A stretch of 64,000 nt of DNA, taken from contig CAIUHP010000072.1 of the NCBI GenBank assembly GCA_903899015.1, forward strand, positions 1-64,000. Direction: 5' to 3'. A model generated the notes under the pieces. The model saw only the letters and a program-made list of their open reading frames with translations, was not told where the DNA came from and searched no databases. The stretch's first letter is position 1, and every line of letters starts with the position of its first letter. A program made the translations under genes and the position numbers. This document shows positions 16,175-24,849 of the stretch, one piece after another. Source of the DNA: an uncultured Armatimonadota bacterium (lineage in GTDB: Bacteria; Armatimonadota; Fimbriimonadia; Fimbriimonadales; Fimbriimonadaceae).

Positions 16175-17865
16175 TTCACAAGTATCGAGCCAATCTGAAG
16201 ATTGCGTTTGTTAGGATCGAGGAAGAGGGTGGAAACCTGAGCGAGATTTTTGATCTTCTTCAGCGAAACGGAATACTCTTTCCAACCTTTGGCAAAGACA
16301 CTACCGGTCGGTACTAAGTCGACTTGCGTGTAGTTGGCTTTGCCAATTTCCACATAGTAGTTGGGATGGAACGCAAAGTAAGCACTGATTGGACCAGCCA
16401 GCCCATCGCCTTTCAGCCAGATATTGAAAGTCTGTTTGTTGCCCCAAAGGACGCCATCGACGTTCTGGAAAGTGATCGTTCCTTCGTGGCCGGGAGTTAC
16501 AATCGCAGACCCTTTGCCTTCAGGACCTTCGGTGCTCCAGGTGATATCGCCGGTGCGAATGTAAAGATCATCCTTTTCGGATGGATCAAACAGAACAGTC
16601 GGGTACGTCGCGTTTGCTTGTGCGATTCCGAGAGTTGAAGGTTCGATGTACTGAGGTCCGTTGGCGATCGTTCCAAACTTTTCGGTCTCAACTTCGGCGG
16701 CAAGATACATTGGCACTGAAGGGCTGTAGACCGGAATTTCAGCTTGGTAGGATTCACCTTGTTTGGTCATCGGCACTCGATGCCATGTGCGTCCCATCCA
16801 GTCACCGGCTTTGCCGTAACTCACGAGGACTTCCGAATGGGTGAGCGGCACCTTCGAATCGACGCTACAAACATAGATGAGTTTATTGCCTTCTACCTTG
16901 ATCGCTCCATCACCAAGCGAAGTTGGCTTCTCGCCTCCAAATTGCCAATGAGCTTGCCAACCGGTATAGCCGCGGAACTCTTTGCGAGAAGTCTCTTCGT
17001 GGTGGCGATTGGGAACTAAAACAAACCGCTTCTCACATTTGAGTTGGTCATACATCTCGATGATGGAGTCGAGCTTTGTGTAGTAGTCGTCGAGCGCGGT
17101 TCCTACGTAGATGGGCTTGGTGCCGTACTTGGCATAGGCCGCTGGGCAATACATCTCGTATAGCTTTCGAGATAGAACCGCCGGTTGCCCGCCTGAAGTA
17201 CCGTCTTCGTCGGTATGGTAACCCAGCCCGTGGTAGATGAAGTAGCAGCAGAGCCGATCGTCGAGGGCGTGGAGAAGCCCCACCATCGTTCCCGCCCATG
17301 AGTAGCCGGTGACAATGGTGGATGACAAATTGACTTCGGGGCGGGTCGACAAGTAATCCATCATCCGGAGCAGCGCAACCGTGTAATGGTAAATGTAGCT
17401 TTGATTCTTGTCTTCGGTGAATTGCTCGTTGATGCTGAATGGCTGCTTGTATTTCGGACCGCCAACTGAATCCTTCTTAGTAGGGTCCGTGTTGCCGGTA
17501 GGTGGAGCAACCGCGACTCCAAAGAATCCATTGGTTGCTTCCGCAATCAAGGGCTTTACCCGGAATCGTTCGACCACGACATCTCCAGGTGCAGCTTTGG
17601 CGCCGTCCTTGTAAGTTAGAATCGCGTAGATTCGGACGCCGGGGAGGGAGGTGTAGCGAATCTCCTCAATATTGACGTCGCCTTGCTTCGTCTTTGAAAT
17701 CGTTTCCACATCCAGAGGAACAGATCGGATGGCCTTCAGATCGAAAATACCAATGGTATCGGGGGTTTGGCTCTTGAGTGACGTTGCCGACGAGACCATT
17801 GCGATGGCTGCGAGCACGGCACAAGCGGCCAATTTCAACGGGTTCTTCAATTCGTTACGATGCAT
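16171..17865 (-). CDS. exported alpha/beta hydrolase, acetyl-xylan-esterase-like
   Basis: 564-residue exported protein. The N-terminus carries a signal segment (LAACAVLAAIAMVSSATS). Residues ~180-305 are an alpha/beta hydrolase: nucleophile motif GYSWAG, Asp in TALDDYYTK and His in VPNRHHEE complete a plausible catalytic triad. The C-terminal ~200 residues look like beta-sandwich carbohydrate-binding modules (NIWLKGDGLAGPISAYFAFH). The fold and context suggest an esterase acting on acetylated polysaccharide, perhaps trimming or reversing the work of the MBOAT/AlgJ genes upstream. It is the fourth of five genes, 42 bp after the SGNH gene. The esterase call is moderate. Confidence 0.7.
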   Translation of the reverse strand: MHRNELKNPLKLAACAVLAAIAMVSSATSLKSQTPDTIGIFDLKAIRSVPLDVETISKTKQGDVNIEEIRYTSLPGVRIYAILTYKDGAKAAPGDVVVERFRVKPLIAEATNGFFGVAVAPPTGNTDPTKKDSVGGPKYKQPFSINEQFTEDKNQSYIYHYTVALLRMMDYLSTRPEVNLSSTIVTGYSWAGTMVGLLHALDDRLCCYFIYHGLGYHTDEDGTSGGQPAVLSRKLYEMYCPAAYAKYGTKPIYVGTALDDYYTKLDSIIEMYDQLKCEKRFVLVPNRHHEETSRKEFRGYTGWQAHWQFGGEKPTSLGDGAIKVEGNKLIYVCSVDSKVPLTHSEVLVSYGKAGDWMGRTWHRVPMTKQGESYQAEIPVYSPSVPMYLAAEVETEKFGTIANGPQYIEPSTLGIAQANATYPTVLFDPSEKDDLYIRTGDITWSTEGPEGKGSAIVTPGHEGTITFQNVDGVLWGNKQTFNIWLKGDGLAGPISAYFAFHPNYYVEIGKANYTQVDLVPTGSVFAKGWKEYSVSLKKIKNLAQVSTLFLDPNKRNLQIGSILVK

Positions 17866-17907
17866 TAAGACGGGTTCTCCACATTCATGATATCTAGTAA
17901 GGGGGTT

Positions 17908-18951
17908 CTAGGGTCGAATTACTGGAACCCGCCTCCATCCTTGGCCCTCCGTGAATTCACGTACGGTAAAGCACCAGACAATAACTTTTTTGCCCGCGAG
18001 GTTGTCTCCTCGCCGAGCCAAATTCATTCGAGCGGGCGTGGCTCCAGAGCCTCGGACCGCAACGACATCGGGGCTGATGCCGCACTTGAGGGCCAAATTC
18101 TCCGGCAAACCGCAACCGGTTGCCAACATATCTTCTCCGATGGAATAGATCAGGTTGTGGCTGTCTCCGAGTAGGACGATCGGGCTCTGTCGGAACGAAG
18201 CAACGGGTGCGCCATTGGCATCTGAAACCTTGGTCAGAACCAAAGTTTCCGGGCTGCTTTTGGCATCGCCGGGCTGGCTCGCAAGATCTCCCACGACGTT
18301 GATGGTTTGCGAAGTCCCCGTGAACTTTGCGTGAGGTTTACCGGTTAAACCTGGCAATAACGATAACTTTTTGGCGATTTCATCGGCGGCAATTCGAATT
18401 CCGTAGCCTGACCAATGGGTGTCTTCTTTGCTATAGAGCAACTCTTCCGGATGTTCGCTTCGAGCCTTGAGGAACAGCGGAGCAAGGTCAACGACGTCGA
18501 TACCGTTCTTCTTCAAAATCGTGTTGAATTCGGCATCGGCTGCATCCAGACGTTGAGTGGGTGAGTTGATGGCACCATCAACAATCTTTTCGGGATAGAT
18601 CGCGGACTTGGCGGGCACCGGAACCATGATCAGCGCCACGCCGGCTTTGTCGAGTTGAGCTTTGAAGTCAAGAATTGCTGGCAACGGATCTGCGGCGGCG
18701 GGATTCGTCGCTTTGCTAACTTTGGATGCTGCTTCGCCCCAAAATGGACCCACACTCAAATGACGCAGCTCGCCCGGCAAGAACAACCATCCGTCCTTTC
18801 CGGGAATGACGGTTGGTGCAGATTCCTTATAGGATGCCAGTTTGGCAGTGAGGGCGCTCTTAAAGTCCTCAACTCCATCGGCTGCCAACAAAGATGCGGA
18901 GAGTAAGCCGAGCAAACACCCGGTCGTGATTTTGGTTTTCATGTTCGTCAT
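17908..18951 (-). CDS. AlgJ/AlgX-like SGNH O-acetyltransferase
   Basis: 347-residue exported SGNH-like protein of the alginate O-acetyltransferase type. Characteristic motifs in order: GKDGWLFLPGELRH (~53), SKEDTHWSGYGIRIAADE (Asp-His of the triad, ~190), and IVLLGDSHNLIYSIGEDML (GDS serine, ~285). The ATG at 18951 overlaps the preceding gene's TGA (ATGA); an in-frame ATG 9 bp later starts the signal peptide MKTKITTGCLLGLLSASLLA. In alginate systems AlgJ/AlgX transfer acetyl groups from the MBOAT protein to the polymer. The polymer here is unknown. Confidence 0.82.
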   Translation of the reverse strand: MTNMKTKITTGCLLGLLSASLLAADGVEDFKSALTAKLASYKESAPTVIPGKDGWLFLPGELRHLSVGPFWGEAASKVSKATNPAAADPLPAILDFKAQLDKAGVALIMVPVPAKSAIYPEKIVDGAINSPTQRLDAADAEFNTILKKNGIDVVDLAPLFLKARSEHPEELLYSKEDTHWSGYGIRIAADEIAKKLSLLPGLTGKPHAKFTGTSQTINVVGDLASQPGDAKSSPETLVLTKVSDANGAPVASFRQSPIVLLGDSHNLIYSIGEDMLATGCGLPENLALKCGISPDVVAVRGSGATPARMNLARRGDNLAGKKVIVWCFTVREFTEGQGWRRVPVIRP

Positions 18952-20894
18952 TTGCCTACCTCTCCCCAGAACGCACTCCAAGAAAGCGAGTCATCAGAAT
19001 CAAGTTCTTGTCGATTCAGACCTCCGTATTTCCCTTCGACATTCGCCCACGGTGTTAGCTTGAATTTGAGAATCTGTCCCACTGAGTACGCACCATCCAC
19101 AAGTTGATTGTCTTTCATTCCCCAAACGTAGACGACAATGTTTGGACCCTTCACCGTCCCTCCGGAAACTTTGATGTCCGTTATCTGGAGTGCGATCAGG
19201 CAGTCTTTGTAGGGTACCGAACCTGGCTTAGGCGTCACTGCTCGAGATGCGATTCGTCCCGTGACATACAGGCCCTCGGGTGGAGCTGGTTTCACGGGTT
19301 GCTTCGAGCCAGTGGTGGGCGGCTTGGTCCCGACTTGATTGGTGGAAGGAACCGGAGTCGGCTGTTTTGCTCCCTGAGTGGTAGGTTTAGGTTTAACGAT
19401 TGCGGGAACGGGCGTTGCGTTACCAGGCTTTTTCACTACACCAGGCTGAGTTGGTCCGGTAGAAGTTACTGCTGCAGGAGGATTTACGTGGGGAGTGGTT
19501 GGATGGGGCTCTTCGACCGGCTTGGGAGGCTGGGCAAGATGAATCATCTTCCAATCTCCTTCCGCAAGATCTCGCATTGAAAATTCGTAAATGACCAGAT
19601 GCTTGCCTGCGAGTCGATCGATTCCCGAAGCAAGCTGCTGAGCCAGGGCACGTCTTGAAGAAAAAGCGCCACCTGCGTTGATCGCAATCTTGTCGATCGG
19701 TCGATCAAGAAGATAGCTCAAGCGCTCGGCAAACCCGGCACTGGATCCCCAACCCATTCCCTCAAGAGAATAGATGTTGGAAAAGCTATCGCCCAAGAGC
19801 AACACGTCCGCCTTGGGGTCGCTTCGCCATGGTGATCCGTCAGGCATATTCGTTTTAAGTAAGCTAACCAATTCCTTGGGATAGAGAGTCTGATCTTCGG
19901 GTAATTTCAGCATCTCCGCAATGTCTCCCAAATTCGATACGCTCACTTCCTGCTCGCCGTAACGCGGACGGTCAATTTGAGGCAATTTACTGTCCATCCA
20001 TATGGATTTGGCTAACCCACGAGCGACTTCTTCCATGCCATTGGGCGTCCAGTGAGTATCCGTCGCAAGGAACTGCTTCCGACTTGTGCTCCTCTTTTGC
20101 TCGAGCAAGGTCGGAGTGGGATCGAAGACCTTAATTCCAAGATTGGATAGTTTTTGAACGAAAGGCTTGAACGATGCGTTCTCGAGCGCGCTGGTGCTTT
20201 CGCCTTGCCCAGTTAACATCTCTGGGTAAATCATCGGTTTAGTGGACACCGGCACGACAATTAGCTCGATGCCCCGACCTTTCAGTTGGTCGTTGAAGTC
20301 AGAGATTGCTTTAATCGGGTTGGGTTGGATTGCTGAGATTCCGTGTGAACGTAATTTGAGCGTCTCCGGGGCCAAGAAAGGTCCGTTCGTTAGGTACTCG
20401 ACGTCCGGTCGATAAAACAACCACCCATTGACGCCTACAAACGCTTTCTCGTTGCCAACCCCTAAAACTCCGGTCATCACCCCTTGAGTAGGCGAAAGAA
20501 GAGACTTCGTAAGGATGGAGTTCTCCTTGAGTGTCGTCTCAAAGGCGCTGATGCTCTCGCCACTTGGTATGAGACTCCAATATCCCCAGAACCCATTCGC
20601 CTGGGCGATTGCGTCGGTTTTCGGAAGCAGCTTGAATACGTCGTACACTTGGGGTAGCAGTGAGGGCTCTGGTTGGCCGCTTGTGGCCGTCCATCGAGTT
20701 CGTTTCGCCTCGTTTTGACGAATTTCCACCACGTGCTGAGCCACTGGAATTCCAAAAATCACGGCTAAGAACATCGCCGCTGTGAGCCACTGAGTTCCTT
20801 TGGAGAACTCGGTGTGGTTAAGGCATCTATCCGCTTCTTCTTCACGAGTTTTGTGAAGCCGACCGGTGGTTTTGGTTGGATTGACTTGGCTCAT
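18948..20894 (-). CDS. AlgX/AlgJ-like SGNH acetyltransferase with Pro-rich linker and C-terminal domain
   Basis: 648-residue protein with one N-terminal membrane segment (WLTAAMFLAVIFGIPVAQHV, ~36-55), so probably anchored in the inner membrane facing the periplasm. The SGNH-like domain spans ~140-435 with FVGVNGWLFYRPDVEYL, LATDTHWTPNGMEEVA and DVLLLGDSFSNIYS, giving the Asp-His and Ser of the triad. A Pro/Thr/Lys-rich linker (~440-540) follows, then a ~105-residue C-terminal beta-rich domain (KDCLIALQITDIKVSGG) that I cannot assign. It starts 4 bp downstream of the MBOAT gene stop and overlaps the next SGNH gene by 4 bp. Confidence 0.82.
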   Translation of the reverse strand: MSQVNPTKTTGRLHKTREEEADRCLNHTEFSKGTQWLTAAMFLAVIFGIPVAQHVVEIRQNEAKRTRWTATSGQPEPSLLPQVYDVFKLLPKTDAIAQANGFWGYWSLIPSGESISAFETTLKENSILTKSLLSPTQGVMTGVLGVGNEKAFVGVNGWLFYRPDVEYLTNGPFLAPETLKLRSHGISAIQPNPIKAISDFNDQLKGRGIELIVVPVSTKPMIYPEMLTGQGESTSALENASFKPFVQKLSNLGIKVFDPTPTLLEQKRSTSRKQFLATDTHWTPNGMEEVARGLAKSIWMDSKLPQIDRPRYGEQEVSVSNLGDIAEMLKLPEDQTLYPKELVSLLKTNMPDGSPWRSDPKADVLLLGDSFSNIYSLEGMGWGSSAGFAERLSYLLDRPIDKIAINAGGAFSSRRALAQQLASGIDRLAGKHLVIYEFSMRDLAEGDWKMIHLAQPPKPVEEPHPTTPHVNPPAAVTSTGPTQPGVVKKPGNATPVPAIVKPKPTTQGAKQPTPVPSTNQVGTKPPTTGSKQPVKPAPPEGLYVTGRIASRAVTPKPGSVPYKDCLIALQITDIKVSGGTVKGPNIVVYVWGMKDNQLVDGAYSVGQILKFKLTPWANVEGKYGGLNRQELDSDDSLSWSAFWGEVGK

Positions 20895-20898
20895 GACG

Positions 20899-22371
20899 TT
20901 AGAAAATGAAGTAGATAAACGGGTTGTATTCTTGGGTTACCAAAACGACAACCGCGAGCAGAAAGACGCCGAAACAGCAGACTGCCTTTCGACGAGTGAA
21001 GTTTTGGGTCCACTCCCATGTGTCTTGTACGAACCAAACCATGATCGCGGCCACTGCGAAGGCAAGTAAGTAGTACGGCTTGTAGATCAATCCGCTGACC
21101 AAGCTGGCATTCGCAGATCTTGGCCCTAGTCCGAACATGGAGCTCAAATAGGAGGTCGCCTTGCCCAGGTCGTTTGCTCGAAAGAAGATCCATCCCACCT
21201 GCACGACAAAGAACGTGATGGCGCCTCGAATGAGATGCGGAAGTTTGAAGTAAGGGTGCTGATCTCCAAGTGCTTTTTCTGCCGCGAGCGATCCTCCGTG
21301 AAGTCCACCCCAAATCACGAAGTTCCAAGAGGCACCGTGCCAAAGTCCGCCCAGCAGCATCGTCACCATCAGATTGATGTAGGTGCGAGTCTTGCCTTTG
21401 CGGTTGCCCCCTAATGGAATATAGAGGTACTCACGGAGCCATGTAGAAAGGGAGATATGCCAGCGTCGCCAAAACTCGGTGATTGAGAGCGAGCGATAGG
21501 GCGCATCGAAGTTTCTTGCGAAAACAAATCCGAACATCAGGCCAAGGCCAATTGCCATGTCGGAATAAGCGCTGAAGTCAATGAAGATCTGAAACGAGTA
21601 GCTCACCGCTCCAAACCACGCATCAAGTGGGTGAATACTATGAGCGTTGAACGCGGTATCGGCGACCTTTCCACAAGGGTTTGCCAGCAAGATCTTCTTG
21701 GCCATTCCCAGCATAAAGAAGGCTGAACCGCGTGCAAATTTATCGATCGTCAGGGAGCGTTTCTCAAGCTGGTCGGCTAGGAATGAGAACTTGAGGATTG
21801 GACCTGCTACCAGGTGAGGGAACATCGACACAAAGCAGGAGAAGTCGATGAAATTCCGCATCGCCTTTGCGTCGCCCCGGTAAACGTCGATGATGTAGCT
21901 GAGTGATTGGAAGGTGTAAAAGCTGATTCCAAGCGGCAACACCACGCGGAAGAACGTATCCCAATGAAGCTGAGAAGCTCCAGCCGCGAGTACCGCGCCG
22001 TTATAGCTGTCGAGGAAGAAGTTGAAGTACTTAAAGAACCCAAGCATCAACAGATTGGAGACAATCGAGATGATGAGGGCAGTTCGCTGGCATTTCGAGC
22101 GCTCGGTCCTCGGTAATTCGACCAATTTCGGCTTCCAATCTTTCCAAAAACGCCAGGAGCTGTACGCGATGACCAGGCTCAATAACCAGTCAAGAAACGT
22201 GGTGCCGAACATCAAAAAGATGAACTTAGGGTTCACCCAGCCGTAGAACACGTAGCCAAGCAACGCTAGACAAAGGTTGCGAGCACGTTGCGGAGCCTTA
22301 TAAAGCGAGTAATAGATCGCCAAGGCCAAGGGTAAGAAGTAGAAAGCGAATATTTGTGAACTAAAGACCAC
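20899..22371 (-). CDS. MBOAT O-acyltransferase, AlgI-like
   Basis: 490-residue polytopic membrane protein. It begins FSSQIFAFYFLPLALAIYY, typical of AlgI/DltB-type MBOAT proteins, and carries the core motif FWRRWHISLSTWLREYLYIP followed by LLGGLWHGASWNFVIWGGLH, with the conserved catalytic His in WHGASW. Its role would be to move acetyl groups across the inner membrane for SGNH proteins encoded just downstream. The start is GTG at 22371, set by a strong GGAGGAG about 8 nt upstream. First gene of the five-gene operon. Confidence 0.92.
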   Translation of the reverse strand: MVFSSQIFAFYFLPLALAIYYSLYKAPQRARNLCLALLGYVFYGWVNPKFIFLMFGTTFLDWLLSLVIAYSSWRFWKDWKPKLVELPRTERSKCQRTALIISIVSNLLMLGFFKYFNFFLDSYNGAVLAAGASQLHWDTFFRVVLPLGISFYTFQSLSYIIDVYRGDAKAMRNFIDFSCFVSMFPHLVAGPILKFSFLADQLEKRSLTIDKFARGSAFFMLGMAKKILLANPCGKVADTAFNAHSIHPLDAWFGAVSYSFQIFIDFSAYSDMAIGLGLMFGFVFARNFDAPYRSLSITEFWRRWHISLSTWLREYLYIPLGGNRKGKTRTYINLMVTMLLGGLWHGASWNFVIWGGLHGGSLAAEKALGDQHPYFKLPHLIRGAITFFVVQVGWIFFRANDLGKATSYLSSMFGLGPRSANASLVSGLIYKPYYLLAFAVAAIMVWFVQDTWEWTQNFTRRKAVCCFGVFLLAVVVLVTQEYNPFIYFIF

Positions 22372-22379
22372 TTATAACT

Positions 22380-22386
22380 CTCCTCC
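22380..22386 (-). promoter_or_regulatory. Shine-Dalgarno GGAGGAG deciding the MBOAT start
   Basis: GGAGGAG lies about 8 nt upstream of the GTG at 22371 and fixes this as the start. Strong Shine-Dalgarno sites are not common among operon-leading genes in this window. Confidence 0.75.
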
Positions 22387-22559
22387 TACTTCGCCTTGGA
22401 GAGGTCGCTTCAGACGCAACGGGGCCAGTCTTGATTCCTCTCCACCAAAAAATACCTGGTACAAATCCGCCCATCTAGTCACGGAAAAGGGTTCTACCAA
22501 AGAGTGGACGAATTCGAAGCCCATCATGAAGCAGGCAGGCTCAACTTTAACCCAGCGAC

Positions 22560-22592
22560 AAAAAAGGGACACTCGACTGAGCATCCCTTTAA
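22560..22592 (-). terminator. rho-independent terminator after the TIM-barrel gene
   Basis: On the minus strand AAAGGGA pairs with TCCCTTT, with an inner CTC-AGTC-GAG stem-loop and a T6 tail. It lies 20 bp after the stop of the sugar isomerase-like gene and insulates the acetylation operon from it. Confidence 0.75.
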
Positions 22593-22611
22593 GTTTAAAA
22601 AGACCTGATTC

Positions 22612-23463
22612 TTAAATGAATTCGAATATCTTATTCATGCTGGCAGCGACGATGTCGAGGCGTGCGGCATCGTTGGGCAAGTCGCTAAGCTCTTTCTTGA
22701 ATGGTTCCGCGACAACCGGGCCGGAATAGCCAATCTCCTTCAACGCGTTGAGGAAGCCTTTCATGTCAATCAGACCCGTTTCGCCGGGAAGTCCACGAAC
22801 ACCGTCCAATTGCTCATCGACTGGAACACCCAACGGGCCGTCGTTGACATGCACGTAGACAACATCGGCCTCACTAAGTTGTTTGATTTGGTCGTTGGTG
22901 CCGTGGGAAGTGTAAAGGTGCCAGCTATCAAGGAGGAGCCCAACATTGGGACCGATCCAGTTCGCCATATTCATCATGCCCGGAAGGTCGTAGACAAATT
23001 CGTGGGTGAATTTATCCCGAAGGGTCTTGGGGCCAACGAATTCCAATCCTAATCGGTGACCGTGCTCACCCAAGATGTCTGCGATCGGCTTGAATCTCTC
23101 GACGTGGAATTTGAGGTTTGCATCGAATTCTAGGTCGTTTGAAGCAGGCATGATCCAAGTTGAAACGCGGAAGCATCCAATTTCTGCGGCTGCTTTTGCG
23201 AGCCGCGGCAGCTTTTGTAAATCGCTTTTCCAGTTTTCTTCCGAGGATCTCCAGTCGGTCGGTAAGCCCCAACCGCAAGCAATCACATCGGCTTGCTCAA
23301 AAAGTGAAGTCACCGACTCTGCGCCGCCAGCGTCGATAAGGTCGGCAACTTCATAGACGTCGATTTCAACCCCTGCAAAGCCATGACCTTTGGCAGCAGC
23401 GATGCGCTGCTGAATGTTCTCTACTTTGACTCCAATAGCACCTGGACTCAGACCGATGTACAT
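22612..23463 (-). CDS. sugar phosphate isomerase/epimerase-like TIM barrel
   Basis: 283-residue protein of the xylose isomerase-like/AP endonuclease 2 TIM-barrel superfamily. Metal-binding positions are recognisable: GLEFVGP (Glu, ~138), LLLDSWHLYTSH (Asp-x-x-His, ~180), VYVHVNDGPLG (His and Asp, ~210) and VVAEPFKKEL (Glu, ~255). Members isomerise or epimerise sugars or inositols; the substrate is not predictable. It is monocistronic, closed by its own terminator. No Shine-Dalgarno site is obvious before the ATG. Confidence 0.82.
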   Translation of the reverse strand: MYIGLSPGAIGVKVENIQQRIAAAKGHGFAGVEIDVYEVADLIDAGGAESVTSLFEQADVIACGWGLPTDWRSSEENWKSDLQKLPRLAKAAAEIGCFRVSTWIMPASNDLEFDANLKFHVERFKPIADILGEHGHRLGLEFVGPKTLRDKFTHEFVYDLPGMMNMANWIGPNVGLLLDSWHLYTSHGTNDQIKQLSEADVVYVHVNDGPLGVPVDEQLDGVRGLPGETGLIDMKGFLNALKEIGYSGPVVAEPFKKELSDLPNDAARLDIVAASMNKIFEFI

Positions 23464-23505
23464 GCTTGAAGGTTTACCGCAACGGCGCTGTGAATAACCG
23501 GAGAA

Positions 23506-24837
23506 TTAGATCGGTTTTGTGAGTCCAACCGGTTGGGGTTGGTACCCAACAAAAACTTCGGACAGATTGTCATTTCTCATTCGGTTTTTCACGACTTCGG
23601 ACAGTACGTCTCGGTAATCCGTCGTGACTCGAAGGTCTCCAGTTTCGTCTAGTTGGTGGTCCTCAAGGCCCGGCCATTTGGAATAGATTTGCCCGCCCAT
23701 TGTTCCTCCTCCCATCAGCATCATAAAACTAGCCCGTCCGTGATCGGTGCCAAGGCTGCTGTTTTCGGCAACGCGTCGGCCGAATTCGGTCATGACGACC
23801 ACCGTGACATGATTCATGTCGCTTCCCATATCGGTTGCGAACGCTGCAAGGGATTGCCCCAAATCATCAAGCGCTAAGGGCAGAATACCGACCGTACTTC
23901 CTTGTGCGAAGTGAGTGTCCCACCCTGTTCGGTCAAGGGATGCGATTTCCAATCCAAGGTTCGCACGGATGAGGCATGCTGTTTGACGAAGTCCATTGCC
24001 CAAGTCCGACGTTGGATATTTGGCTCCGTTGGATGGCTGATAGCTCTTAGGATCGATTTTACGAAGCGAGCTCAAAACGGCAAGCGTTTCTTGTCCGGCA
24101 TGGGCGACTTCATCCTTGTCACCTTTATAGAGGTCTAGCAGAGCCTTTTCGAAGTGGATTTGTTTGTCTTCGGGAGTATTCAATTTAAAGTCTGCCAGAG
24201 ACTCTAAAGCGACCGCATTTGCGGCTCCACGAAGCATATCCGGCAAGGTTCCGCTAAATGCGACTGCTCGCAACGGTGAGTCTGTTGGGGACTCCGTCAG
24301 CGCCATGTGCCGTGCTATCCATCCACTCGCAGGGCCAGGACCTTCGGCTGCCAGACCTCGTTCAACCGCGGCCATCGCTTCGAAATGTGATCGCGTAGCG
24401 TCTTGGGAACCGCAAGCGTGAAGGCAAGCCAGCTTGCCTTCCCGATAGAAATTGAGAAGGGGAGCAAGAGATGGATGCAAGCCGAACTTGCCGTCTAGAT
24501 CCAGTAGCCGAGCGGCTACTCCAGACCGTCTATCCTTGGGTGACGCTATGGATAGGTTGGGTCGTTTGCGATAGTAGGCGTCCTCGAAATACGGGGCGAC
24601 GATGTTGAGCCCGTCGGCTCCCCCTCGCAGAAACACATTGACGAGTACATCATGGGGGCGATTTTTGCCTACTTTGCTGACTTTTAGCTCGGCCAACGAA
24701 GATCGTGTTCCTGCCCAGGCGGCCAAGCTGAAGCCTGCTCCAAGTAGCAGGTTTCGTCGAGTTGGCTTAGCTTGCTGAAGAGCCTGCCAAAGTTTATTTT
24801 CGGTGCAACTGAACCAGTCTTGACTCATTTTTCTCAC
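23506..24837 (-). CDS. DUF1501 family TAT-exported protein
   Basis: 443-residue protein of the DUF1501 family (sulfatase/phosphatase-like fold). The N-terminus has a twin-arginine-type signal (TRRNLLLGAGFSLAAWAGT). Family landmarks are FLRGGADGLNIVAPYF, LHPSLAPLLNFYREGKLACL, WDTHFAQG and VVVMTEFGRRVAENSSLGTDHG. Biochemical function is not established. It begins 12 bp after the DUF1800 gene; DUF1501 and DUF1800 genes commonly sit together in Planctomycetes and Armatimonadota, and the pair probably acts together in the periplasm. Confidence 0.88.
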   Translation of the reverse strand: MRKMSQDWFSCTENKLWQALQQAKPTRRNLLLGAGFSLAAWAGTRSSLAELKVSKVGKNRPHDVLVNVFLRGGADGLNIVAPYFEDAYYRKRPNLSIASPKDRRSGVAARLLDLDGKFGLHPSLAPLLNFYREGKLACLHACGSQDATRSHFEAMAAVERGLAAEGPGPASGWIARHMALTESPTDSPLRAVAFSGTLPDMLRGAANAVALESLADFKLNTPEDKQIHFEKALLDLYKGDKDEVAHAGQETLAVLSSLRKIDPKSYQPSNGAKYPTSDLGNGLRQTACLIRANLGLEIASLDRTGWDTHFAQGSTVGILPLALDDLGQSLAAFATDMGSDMNHVTVVVMTEFGRRVAENSSLGTDHGRASFMMLMGGGTMGGQIYSKWPGLEDHQLDETGDLRVTTDYRDVLSEVVKNRMRNDNLSEVFVGYQPQPVGLTKPI

Positions 24838-24849
24838 TCAATCGGCACG

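Noticed and set aside
22372-22584. 70-codon minus-strand frame before the MBOAT gene
   Set aside because: It overlaps the terminator of the TIM-barrel gene and ends at the MBOAT ribosome binding site; its composition (Cys, Trp and Phe scattered without pattern) does not look like protein.
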